From assembly GCA_965221455.1 (NCBI GenBank), contig OZ244890.1:1612001-1676000 (forward strand): a stretch of 64,000 nt of DNA, in the 5' to 3' direction. This document shows, in pieces, positions 43,566 to 52,549 of the stretch (within the stretch, counting starts at the first letter, position 1; every line of letters starts with the position of its first letter). Source of the DNA: SMWN01 sp965221455. Lineage in GTDB: Bacteria; Pseudomonadota; Gammaproteobacteria; Eutrophobiales; Eutrophobiaceae. The position numbers and the translations under genes were made by a program. Under the pieces are notes generated by a model that worked only from the letters and a program-made list of their open reading frames with translations, was not told the DNA's origin and did not search any database.

Positions 43566-46518
43566 GCTCTGGCCACTTTAATGTCATAGTTACACCCTGT
43601 TTTTTATCGTTTGGTGCCACTTCGATATCCATGCCTTCTTTTTGAAGAGCTTTCCGGGAAATAAATAGCCCAAGCCCACGACCGCCCGGTTTCCTGGTAA
43701 AACCCTGATCGAATATCGCCTCGTAATCGCGTTTATGCACTGCCGGACCATTATTTGATATCAAGAATGCATCATCTAGCGCATCAAGTGTTATCGATTT
43801 TTCTTTCTCTATATCTTTCAGCCAGAAAATGGCGTTATCCAATATATTTACAAAAACTGGATAAACCGTTGAAGGAAACCCAACGACCTCTGTATTCAAG
43901 AAAGAATCCGTCGTCTCCAGGTCTATGTGATGCCTTTTTAGCCGAACCTCGAATAACGTTCGGACATAGTAATTAATTTCCTTCCCCTTGATTCGTATTT
44001 TCTTTCTATACAACCTTCTCTGTAGCGGCGTGAACAGATTTAGGTGGCCATCAAGATGTTCAAAATTGTTCCTGATCTCCTGATACAGACTGGCGAGATC
44101 GTTATTTGAGTCCGCCCACGGACGGAGTTCTCGTAACGACCGCCGCACACCCTTGATGGCAGCGTCAAATTCGTGATTGATAACGGCAACTGCCAACCCA
44201 AGTTGCACAAGTTCTGCGTCCGCATCAGATTGTTCACGAAGTTCCTGCAGATCTTGATCCATGGCTTCAACGATGTCTGTCTCAGTAATTTCCAGACCTT
44301 GCTCAAGGTTGGTCGAAACAGCCGTTAGCATATCGCGCACTTTGCTGAGTGTTTCGGTGTTTTTTTTCCCAACGGACTCAATCCTTCCTTCAAAATTTTC
44401 GCGGATATCCTCTATATCGCGCTCGGACAAACCCGCCAAGTCCTTATGGGCGAACTCCACTTCCACATCCGATATCGTTTCCTGAAATTCCCGGATAGCA
44501 TCACGTGCGAATTTCAAGGAAGCGGAACGTGTATCGTTGGCCGAGTGACGAAGTTCTCCCGCCTCTTGAGAAACAAGCTTGCGCTTATCCTCTGCCTGTT
44601 GCTTTATCAACTCGCCAAGGCGTTTCCGTTGATCGACAGATAGTTTCGCTTCCCTGGCAACAGTACCCAAAGTCAAAGCAATCTCACGAGCGAAAGGATC
44701 AAATGTTTCTTTTTCCAACCGTTCCACCTCTGCCAGGTACGCATTCCAATCGCGCTGGAGGTTGCGGGAAAGACCAACACCGCGAGGCTTCGTCAGACGA
44801 TAACTTTCCTGAATGTCAGACAGCTTGCGATTGGCTTCCTTCTCCGCGTCCAGAAGGGCTGTTGATGCATCATCTGGATTGGTCATCTTCGCAGCGGTAT
44901 CCATAAGTCGTTTAATATTTTCCCTAAGTGCCAAAAGTTCCGTATCAGGCAAATCAGCGTCGACCCTCTCGAAGAAGCTTGCCAACGATGCTGCAATATT
45001 TTTCCGTTTCGCGGAGACTTGCTTTTCACGTCGTCTTCGAGCAAGTTCCAACCGCTCCAGTTCAGCACGTTGACCACTGTAGAACTCGGAGTAATCCCCA
45101 CTCCCCCTGAAAAAATCGGCTGCGAGTTGCACAAACAAATTTTCCAGGATGTCTTTTAATTGACGATAAGCCTTGTCTTGTCGAAAACCCTCTCGCCCGG
45201 CCTTTTCTTTTAGATATCCGTTATGCTCTCTCGTGAGCTTCACCGCACCAAAGACTCTTCTATAAGAGAAGAAATAGTAGGCCGCACCCTTGTTACGCCT
45301 TAGCTCAATGTTCAACCAGTCCACGTCCGAATTCCCGTATGGAAGAATTCTTATTTGATCTCGATAAACATACAGCCCACCAATGGTATTCAGCTTATCG
45401 GTTATTCGCTTCCATTCATCAGGCGGGAGCTGACTCTCACGCTGCACCCCAGCGACATATCCGAATTCAATTTCGAATGGGCCACACCTGGTCGCCTGCC
45501 CACCCCCATCACTCCAGGGAACCACATGATCTGAAATTTTCTCATCGTAGATTCTCACCGCACCACGGAACTGACCGAATTCGTCAATCAGGCCGCTTAT
45601 GCGGTGATCAGCACTCTCCAACTCTTCGTGCGTAAAGAATTCACCCGCCCCGATGAGATCATCACTGTATGCGTCTGTCCGCCAGTATCGAAATGCGGTT
45701 TCCAATGGCGGTGGTGGAGTTTCTCCGAATACCGAGTTGGAGAACCCCAGGAGGAACTTCGAAAATTCCCTGGAGTCCTGCTGACGCTCTCGTTCAATCT
45801 CGTGGGCAATGCCTGCATCCGCCGGAAAGATGCAGAAGTGAGTACCGCACCCGTTCTTCCGTAAGCTTGGTTTATCGAGAAATTCATCCAGGCTTTGCGG
45901 GTCGAGTCGAATATCGTCAATGTCATCAAGTATCTGCTGGAAAACATCTTTACCGTGTTTTTTGACCAGCTTCTCGATATTTGATCGAGCGTCTGCGAGA
46001 AGCTCATTGACATCCTCTGTGTTCGGATGCTTGCCTTCGGGGACTTGCTTGATCGGGATGTCAATCTCACTCAGATTAACGCCTGGAATCTCGAACAACC
46101 CCCAGTGTATGAAACACATTAACAGTTCGTGGCGTTGCCCGGCGCGTTCAGCGCGTGTCAAGACAAGCACCTGACGGCCCAGAAGCGCTATTGCCAGCCG
46201 TCCAATTCCTTTTTCTCCCATAATTGCGCGTTCGGGCTTGTTTGCCGGACGGTAGGCTTCAACCTTTTGCCCATGAGGGGCATATTTGCTTTCGGTCCCG
46301 AGAACAAGCCAACGTTGCTCAAATTCCTCCGGTGTCATGCCAACGCCGTTGTCGCGAATTACAAGTAGATTATCCGATTGAAAGTAGTCAACTTCGGCAT
46401 AATCTGCGTAGGCATCATACGCATTCTTGAACAGTTCGCTAATCGCTGTGGAAACGTTGGCGATCTGCTGTCGCCCCAGCATATCTACCGTCCTGGCTCT
46501 GGTTTTGAACGTTGCCAT
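43549..46518 (-). CDS. double-GHKL protein: MORC/Hsp90-like ATPase plus histidine-kinase half (module 2)
   Basis: 989 residues. N-terminal ATPase: ELFKNAYDAYAD (28-39), IRDNGVGM (54-61) and GEKGIGRLA (101-109). A long coiled-coil region spans about 480-780. The kinase half has the H-box-like VINHEFDAAIK (His782), NILDNAIFW (891-899), SNNGPAV at the G1 position (Asn in place of Asp) and GRGLGLF (946-952). It is longer than its module 1 counterpart, and its centre is mostly coiled coil. It starts 3 bases after the methyltransferase stop. Inferred role as for module 1. Confidence 0.8.
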   Translation of the reverse strand: MATFKTRARTVDMLGRQQIANVSTAISELFKNAYDAYADYAEVDYFQSDNLLVIRDNGVGMTPEEFEQRWLVLGTESKYAPHGQKVEAYRPANKPERAIMGEKGIGRLAIALLGRQVLVLTRAERAGQRHELLMCFIHWGLFEIPGVNLSEIDIPIKQVPEGKHPNTEDVNELLADARSNIEKLVKKHGKDVFQQILDDIDDIRLDPQSLDEFLDKPSLRKNGCGTHFCIFPADAGIAHEIERERQQDSREFSKFLLGFSNSVFGETPPPPLETAFRYWRTDAYSDDLIGAGEFFTHEELESADHRISGLIDEFGQFRGAVRIYDEKISDHVVPWSDGGGQATRCGPFEIEFGYVAGVQRESQLPPDEWKRITDKLNTIGGLYVYRDQIRILPYGNSDVDWLNIELRRNKGAAYYFFSYRRVFGAVKLTREHNGYLKEKAGREGFRQDKAYRQLKDILENLFVQLAADFFRGSGDYSEFYSGQRAELERLELARRRREKQVSAKRKNIAASLASFFERVDADLPDTELLALRENIKRLMDTAAKMTNPDDASTALLDAEKEANRKLSDIQESYRLTKPRGVGLSRNLQRDWNAYLAEVERLEKETFDPFAREIALTLGTVAREAKLSVDQRKRLGELIKQQAEDKRKLVSQEAGELRHSANDTRSASLKFARDAIREFQETISDVEVEFAHKDLAGLSERDIEDIRENFEGRIESVGKKNTETLSKVRDMLTAVSTNLEQGLEITETDIVEAMDQDLQELREQSDADAELVQLGLAVAVINHEFDAAIKGVRRSLRELRPWADSNNDLASLYQEIRNNFEHLDGHLNLFTPLQRRLYRKKIRIKGKEINYYVRTLFEVRLKRHHIDLETTDSFLNTEVVGFPSTVYPVFVNILDNAIFWLKDIEKEKSITLDALDDAFLISNNGPAVHKRDYEAIFDQGFTRKPGGRGLGLFISRKALQKEGMDIEVAPNDKKQGVTMTLKWPEHDENS

Positions 46519-46521
46519 ACT

Positions 46522-47577
46522 TCAATCCATATAACGCGCGTAATGCTCAGAGAGATGAAGCCCGATGGCTTCCGCCAACAAGACCGGCACAGCGTTACCG
46601 ATTTGGCGTGCTTGAGAGTTCATCGGTCCAGAGAACGTGAAGTCGTCTGGAAAAGTTTGCAGAGCAGCAGCCTCCCTGACACTGATAGCCCGATGTTGTT
46701 CCGGATGCCCATATCGACCGTTCGAGAGACTGATACACCTCGTCGTCAAGCCGGTGGCCGGTGTATCCCATTTCATTCGTCCATACACGTCGGTATGTCC
46801 GGTATACCCGGCCTTCGCGTGACAGGATAGTTGCAACTTCTTCGGCCAGTCTGCCCTGGATCCCTCCGCCGGTGTTGCTTTAATTCGTTTCAGATTGAGT
46901 GGCGAGAGACTTGCGGCCCGATGATTGGGTACGGTGAAGTGAGTTTCCCCGGCAGAGATGGTCGGCAGATGATCTATCCACTCGCGAACAGTGCTGTATG
47001 GAACACCGACGGCTGGATCATGTGTCGAGTCTGGCAGATTAATCGGCGCATGCCTGGACGCGAGTAGCACTAGTCGGCGGCGGCGCTGCGGTACTCCGTA
47101 TTTCTGCGAATCAACTATGTCGAAAGTAGTATGGTACTCCAATTCCTCAAGACGTTTTTTGAAGCGAGTAAGTGTACTGTTGCCGACAACGCGCTGTATG
47201 CCGGGCACATTCTCGATAAATACGTAATCGGGTAGATAACATTCAACCAATTTCCCGAAATTCGACAGTAAGGATCTCCTGCCATCTCTCCTACTATCAG
47301 GCTTAATTGTATTCTGTTTGGTAAAAGGCTGGCAGGGAGCACATCCGCAGAACAGTGTTCCACCTGCTTTGCTATCAAGAATCAGATCATTGAGTCGAGA
47401 TGTGTCGAAATGCGTAATATCGGACTTGCTGAAAAACACATCGGGAAAATTTTCCCTGAACGTACCTGCAGCATCCTCGTCAAAATCCAGTGCGAATACT
47501 GGATTGAGTCCGGCATTCTGAAAGCCCCGGCTTGTTCCACCGCATCCAGAAAAGAAATCGTATACATCCAAGCTCAT
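46522..47577 (-). CDS. C5-cytosine DNA methyltransferase (module 2)
   Basis: 351 residues. DVYDFFSGCGGTSRGFQ (motif I), CGCAPCQPF with catalytic Cys (motif IV), FIENVPGI (motif VI), QRRRRLVLLAS (motif VIII) and ARQIGNAVPVLLAEAIG (motifs IX-X) make a complete C5 methyltransferase. The target recognition part lies between motifs VIII and IX. ATG 47577 was chosen because GAGG lies upstream and the frame has motif I 9 residues later; an alternative at 47607 would add 10 residues. The promoter must lie in the 70 bases up to, or inside, the right IS element. Confidence 0.93.
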   Translation of the reverse strand: MSLDVYDFFSGCGGTSRGFQNAGLNPVFALDFDEDAAGTFRENFPDVFFSKSDITHFDTSRLNDLILDSKAGGTLFCGCAPCQPFTKQNTIKPDSRRDGRRSLLSNFGKLVECYLPDYVFIENVPGIQRVVGNSTLTRFKKRLEELEYHTTFDIVDSQKYGVPQRRRRLVLLASRHAPINLPDSTHDPAVGVPYSTVREWIDHLPTISAGETHFTVPNHRAASLSPLNLKRIKATPAEGSRADWPKKLQLSCHAKAGYTGHTDVYGRMKWDTPATGLTTRCISLSNGRYGHPEQHRAISVREAAALQTFPDDFTFSGPMNSQARQIGNAVPVLLAEAIGLHLSEHYARYMD

Positions 47578-47652
47578 CGGATACCTCAAGGAATGGTCAT
47601 GCAGCACTCAATACCAATCACTTTTTTGCGTTCCTATCAAATGGAATTGAAG

Positions 47653-48101
47653 TGGCCAAGTATTTTCGTACCAGTTGATAGTTTTTTTACGCGATTTGCT
47701 TCTCAGCGTCAACTGGTGTTGGATAATTAATGTAACTATGCCCCTATGATAATTATAATGTCTTCGGCATCCATTCCGATTTAGCTAGAGCAGTGCTCCA
47801 TCGGTGCGTTGTTCCAACAATTGCCTCGACGGTTCATACGCTGCTTGATGTAATAACACCAAAGCTGTTGCTGAAATACCTTACTGGTGTAATGATAGTC
47901 CTGGTCAGAATGAACCATCACACCCCTGGATTTCCCCATGGATTCACAGGCTTCTTCGATACTGTAGCCCTGTTCTAATACCGGACAGGTAGCCTCTTGT
48001 TTAAATTCTGGTTCAAAGTGTCTTCGTTTTTTTATCATTGTCTGTACCTCCATAATTAAGTGATGTTGGCATCTATTATCCGGCACAGATTTATTAGACC
48101 A
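47653..48101 (-). mobile_element. internally deleted IS3-family element, right copy (inverted)
   Basis: Related to 41289-41796 but on the other strand. It has the same orfA-orfB deletion junction (SIEEACESMGKS joined to RGVMVHSDQDYHYTSK) and a further deletion after MEHC. The 22-bp end TGGCCAAGTATTTTCGTACCAG matches the terminal repeat. The two copies face each other around module 2. No clear target duplication was seen at its ends. Confidence 0.8.
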
Positions 48102-48138
48102 CTATGGACATCTCTCCAGAGGAGGGGAGTCAGGGCAT

Positions 48139-49206
48139 TCATTTCCGGGCGGCAAGTGCAAGTTTGAATCGAGGTGTCATTTTTTCGATAAAGTTATCTT
48201 CCTCGCGGACCAGAAACAGGGCGGCAATATTCTCCTTGAGTGCCAATGCAAAACCTTGTTCAGCGCCAAGTACAAGAAACGCCGTGGCCATTGCATCCGC
48301 CGTCATGGTTGAAGGATGCAATACCGTGACAGATGCAAGTTTATGTGTGACTGGTTTACCGGTAGATGGGTTAATGGTGTGTGAATAGCGTATACCGTCT
48401 TTTTCAAAATAATTACGGTAATCACCTGATGTCGCCATCCCTGTATCGTTCAGAGTTACAATGGTTTTAACGATTCGTTGACTGTCCAGAGGCCTTTCAA
48501 TACCAATCCGCCACAATTTATTCTCGGGATTATTGCCTTTGGTTTTTATTTCGCCGCCAATTTCAACCATGTAATGATGTAACATTAGCTCATCAAGATA
48601 ACCGGCAATGAGATCGACGGCAAAACCTTTTGCGATAGCGGAAAGATCAATATACAACTCTGGAATATCCTTTCTGATTGCGCAGGTTTCGGTAGCCAGA
48701 TGTATATTGTGAGAACCGACTTTTTTCAATGCCTCATTGATTGCCATTGCATCAGGAATGAGCATCGGTTGTTTGTCCGGACCGAAGCCCCAGAGATTGA
48801 CGACAGGGCCTATGGTAATATCAAAAGAATGATTGCTTAATTGATTAATCAACAGGGATTCTTTTATCACTGAGTAAAGTTCGGCGGGAATTTCTGTCCA
48901 ATCCCGTGATTTTGATCGATTAAAACGGGAGAGAGCGGAGGTTTCCAGATAGGTAGACATCTGGTTATTCACTTTATCAAGGAGAAGATCAATTTGTTCC
49001 GCAACAACGGTTCTATCCAGTTTTGCTTCTGGAGAATTTACCTTAACGGTATAAGTCGTCCCCATGGTAAGCCCGGAGAATACAAGTAATTGTTGATTCT
49101 TGTCTTCTGTGGCTTGTTCACACCCAGTCAGGTTTGCAGCGATAAGGCAGAGGACGATGCGTCTTGAAACAGATCGAACCAATCTTGTCATTAATCTGCA
49201 GTCCAT
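48139..49206 (-). CDS. apbE: FAD:protein FMN transferase (ApbE), lipoprotein
   Basis: Transfers FMN from FAD to a Thr in target proteins such as RnfG and RnfD, in the periplasm. The N-terminus has a hydrophobic segment ending in the lipobox-like LTGC, indicating a lipoprotein. FSGLTMGTTYTVKV, DLSAIAKGFAVDL, ATSGDYRNYF and HTINPSTGKPVTH are family motifs for FAD and metal binding. Length is about 355. ATG 49206 or 49191 could be the start. It stands 8 kb from the rnf operon. Confidence 0.9.
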   Translation of the reverse strand: MDCRLMTRLVRSVSRRIVLCLIAANLTGCEQATEDKNQQLLVFSGLTMGTTYTVKVNSPEAKLDRTVVAEQIDLLLDKVNNQMSTYLETSALSRFNRSKSRDWTEIPAELYSVIKESLLINQLSNHSFDITIGPVVNLWGFGPDKQPMLIPDAMAINEALKKVGSHNIHLATETCAIRKDIPELYIDLSAIAKGFAVDLIAGYLDELMLHHYMVEIGGEIKTKGNNPENKLWRIGIERPLDSQRIVKTIVTLNDTGMATSGDYRNYFEKDGIRYSHTINPSTGKPVTHKLASVTVLHPSTMTADAMATAFLVLGAEQGFALALKENIAALFLVREEDNFIEKMTPRFKLALAARK

Positions 49207-49230
49207 GTTGAAACCAATCGGTCGATACAA

Positions 49231-49593
49231 CTATACAAGGGCATCAAGGATTCCATTATCTTTTATCAATGTATGTTGGTGGGCGGTATAGGGAAATAAT
49301 CGCATATGATTACAATTTGGCGCAAAATTCCGATCATACAGTTGCAGAAAATCTGCTCCTGTGTTCGCGTAAATTCAGAAATTCCACTGCCGACTCCTTT
49401 TTATTTTGCTGACTTGTCACGTAGTCTCACAGCATGTATTAAATAAAAAAGCTCCATTGACTGTTATAGTATAAGCGCAGTATAACAATACTGCATATCC
49501 ATAATATGCACCGCCTCTGCGCGTCACGGAAAGCGGGTATCAAGGAATGCCGACGCAGAAGTTTTCATCTCGAATCGGAATCAGTGTAAATTC
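49231..49593 (+). promoter_or_regulatory. 363-bp gap with candidate mltF promoter and palindrome
   Basis: No gene. TTGACT at 49457-49462 and TATAAC at 49481-49486 are 18 bases apart. GCAGTAT (49477-49483) and ATACTGC (49488-49494) form a perfect 7-bp inverted repeat overlapping the -10 box, a possible operator. The rest of the gap shows no clear structure. Confidence 0.5.
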
Positions 49594-51063
49594 ATGTTGA
49601 TGTGCAAGCGTATAAAATCTGAAGCGATCAAGAGTCAAAAAAACCGCAGAAATTTTCTGTTACTGTCACTCATATACACATTGGTTTATTCCGGGTGTGG
49701 TGACAGGAAAACGGTTCTCGATACAATTCGTGAGTCGGGTGAATTACGGTTTGTTACTGTGGAAAGTCCGCTGACATATTTTAAAGGTTCTGATGCAACA
49801 CCCGAAGGGCTGGAATATGACCTGGCCAGCATGTATGCGCAAAGTCTTGACCTGAAATTGAACTTGATTGTCGTCGGTAATGAACATGAGATGGTTGCAC
49901 TTATCAAAAATAACAAGGCGCACCTCGGATCATCCGCATCAGCGTTAGCGGATTATCCTGGTAACAAGATGCAATATGGCTATGCATATCTCATGGCAAG
50001 GAAACAACTTGTTTATAATCACAAGAACGCAAGACCAGGGTCAGTTGTATATCTCGAAGAAGATGAGATCGTTATTACAGAAGCACAGTCATATCAGTCC
50101 TTGTTAAAGGTATTGAGTTTCTATCATCCGAATCTTGCATGGCGTGTCCTTGAAAACAGGAGTATGACTGAGATACTCAGGCTGGTAAATGCAAACAAAA
50201 TCCCGATAGCGATAGCAGATTCCAACTGGGTTGAGATGTATCGTAATTTGTATCCGGATATCAGGGCTGCCTTCGATATAACAGGCGAATTACCTGTTGC
50301 GTGGATGTATCGACGCAATTCGGATAGTTCTCTCGACAAGTCGATTGGAAATTATTTTGAGCGTATTCGTAAAGATGGAACACTCGCGAAGTTAATCAAT
50401 CGCTATTACATGCAAACAGAATCATTTGATTATGTAGATACGCGCACATTTATAAATAAAATTGATAGCAGGTTACCGAAATTCAGGGAACTGTTTATCA
50501 AGGCAGCCGGAGAAACGGAACTGGACTGGTTGTTACTTGCAGCGCTGGGCTACCAGGAATCGCATTGGGATCCCAATGCGAAATCACCGACGGGTGTGCG
50601 CGGACTCATGATGTTAACCACCGATACAGCGAAATTATCAGGTGTTAACGACAGGCTTGATCCGGAACAAAGTATCATGGGTGGTGCACGTTACTTGATT
50701 AAAATGATGAATAGCATTCCGGAAAGGATTCAGGGAGAAGATAAAATATGGTTTGCACTTGCTGCATATAATATTGGTTTCGGGCATTTGGAAGATGCCA
50801 GAAAATTAACGCAGTCTCAGGGAAGTAATCCTGACGTATGGTTGGAGGTGAGCGAACGGTTACCTTTGCTGGCAGATAAAAGCTGGTATGAAAAAACGAC
50901 GCATGGCTATGCCAGAGGCCACGAACCTGTAAAATTTGTACAAAATATTCGTCGTTATTACAGCATTCTGAAATGGAAAAATGCTGAAATTGAAAAACAG
51001 TCTCAACAAAACGGTAATCGAAATAGTGGCGTAGTACCGTCGATTAATTCCGCAGCATACTAA
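49594..51063 (+). CDS. mltF: membrane-bound lytic transglycosylase F (MltF-like)
   Basis: 489 residues in the MltF layout: an N-terminal lipoprotein-like or membrane anchor (LLSLIYTLVYSGCG), an ABC-type solute-binding (SBP_bac_3) part to about residue 275 (RESGELRFVT, GLEYDLASMYA), then a transglycosylase SLT domain. The SLT part contains ALGYQESHWDPNAKSPTGVRGLMML, where the Glu is catalytic, and AAYNIGFGH. It cuts glycan strands of peptidoglycan in the periplasm. Confidence 0.93.
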   Translation: MLMCKRIKSEAIKSQKNRRNFLLLSLIYTLVYSGCGDRKTVLDTIRESGELRFVTVESPLTYFKGSDATPEGLEYDLASMYAQSLDLKLNLIVVGNEHEMVALIKNNKAHLGSSASALADYPGNKMQYGYAYLMARKQLVYNHKNARPGSVVYLEEDEIVITEAQSYQSLLKVLSFYHPNLAWRVLENRSMTEILRLVNANKIPIAIADSNWVEMYRNLYPDIRAAFDITGELPVAWMYRRNSDSSLDKSIGNYFERIRKDGTLAKLINRYYMQTESFDYVDTRTFINKIDSRLPKFRELFIKAAGETELDWLLLAALGYQESHWDPNAKSPTGVRGLMMLTTDTAKLSGVNDRLDPEQSIMGGARYLIKMMNSIPERIQGEDKIWFALAAYNIGFGHLEDARKLTQSQGSNPDVWLEVSERLPLLADKSWYEKTTHGYARGHEPVKFVQNIRRYYSILKWKNAEIEKQSQQNGNRNSGVVPSINSAAY

Positions 51064-51271
51064 TGGTTAAAGCAATCTTGTGTTGAGTGACAGGTTTGAC
51101 TCTTGCGCCCGGAATATCCGCACTTTGCGTTACCAACCTGAGCAATATTCGGATACTACATGCGGTGAGCACCTTGTTCTTTCGTGCGCAGCATTGATTA
51201 CGGACATTATGCGGGACATAAGCTATTTTGCCCGAATTTAATCGGCGATCACTTAAAGTTATTGTTGCTAT

Positions 51272-52396
51272 TCAGGGGTTATCAGGCCGCCACTTATTTG
51301 CGAGTATTTTAGCTTTACCGATTTGGGAAGCAGTCAATTTATTGCCAATTTTATGCAAGACTTCTTTTAACTGAAGGTTTTGTGATTCATTTGCCAGCGT
51401 CATCCACGCATACGCTTTTATATAATCTTTTGTAATGCCGATACCTTTTGCATAGTGCATTGCAGTTGCACATTGGGCCTTGATATAGCCTTGTTTTGCC
51501 GCTTTCCTGAACCAATCGCAAGCGATTTTTTCATCTCGTTTCGTCCCCAGTCCCTGACTAAATATCCGCCCCAGGCGATATTGAGCTTGTGCACAATCCT
51601 GTGCAGATGCCTTCTGCAACCATTTAATCGCCTTGACATAATCCTGTTCGATACCAAGTCCATTCAAGTACAAGAGTCCAAGGTTAAACTGTGCTTTCAC
51701 ATAGCCTTGTTGTGCTGATTTTTTATACCATTCACAGGCCTGTGTTTCATCCTGTTCAATTCCATGCCCGTTTGCATACATCAATCCCAGGTTAAACTGT
51801 GCTTTATCGTATTCGTTAAGGGCAGCTTCCCGATACCACTCGAATGCCTGTCTTGTGTTCTCTTTCGTTCCCTGGCCATGCATACACATCAGGCCGGCAT
51901 TGAGTTGTGCTTTTGCGTGACCCTGCCTGGCGGCACGGCTGTACCATTTAAACGCTTCTACATGGTTTTTATCAATGCCGTGACCATGCGCATACATATA
52001 TGCCAGATTATATCTGGCGCCTGCGTGGCCGATGGTTGCAGATTTTAAATACCATATGAAAGCTTTTGCGTAGTCCTTCTCTATGCCCATGCCCGATTGA
52101 TAACACCAGGCCAGATTTGCTTGTGCGGCGGCGTTATTTTGGTTTGCAGCCGAAGAAAACCAGTGAAACGCCTGTGCATTATCCTGCATGACGCCTTTGC
52201 CACTGATGAACAATTGACCCAATCTATTTTGTGCTGTTGCTGAACCGCCTGCAGCAGATCGCTGATACCAATAGACCGCCTGATCAAGATTAACAGCTAC
52301 GCCGAACCCGTTCTCATATAAATCTGCAAGCTGGATCTGCGCCTCGGGATCGCCTGAATGTGCGTCGGCAACAAGTTGTGACATATGTGCAGGCAT
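51272..52396 (-). CDS. Sel1-repeat protein
   Basis: 374 residues made of about nine 36-residue Sel1-like tetratricopeptide repeats, with A-x-x-x-L-G-x-x-Y-x-x-G-x-G and WY(R/K)KAA patterns. It has no signal peptide by eye. Such repeats mediate protein-protein contacts. The function is unknown. It is divergent from srkA. Confidence 0.88.
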   Translation of the reverse strand: MPAHMSQLVADAHSGDPEAQIQLADLYENGFGVAVNLDQAVYWYQRSAAGGSATAQNRLGQLFISGKGVMQDNAQAFHWFSSAANQNNAAAQANLAWCYQSGMGIEKDYAKAFIWYLKSATIGHAGARYNLAYMYAHGHGIDKNHVEAFKWYSRAARQGHAKAQLNAGLMCMHGQGTKENTRQAFEWYREAALNEYDKAQFNLGLMYANGHGIEQDETQACEWYKKSAQQGYVKAQFNLGLLYLNGLGIEQDYVKAIKWLQKASAQDCAQAQYRLGRIFSQGLGTKRDEKIACDWFRKAAKQGYIKAQCATAMHYAKGIGITKDYIKAYAWMTLANESQNLQLKEVLHKIGNKLTASQIGKAKILANKWRPDNP

Positions 52397-52549
52397 TATT
52401 ATTTACTCATTATTTTCCGAATGATATCTATCCTGAACAATTTTAGTCCTGTAAAAAACAAACCTTATTTAACCATATTCATGGCCTGTTTTTCATTATC
52501 AAGCAAACCGTTTTACCGTTGTTTATCCGTGGCTGATAGAATCAGCCTC

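Noticed and set aside
41289..48101. Intact composite transposon with target-site duplication
   Set aside because: Both IS copies lack a complete transposase, and the flanking bases (TAG and CTA) are not direct repeats.
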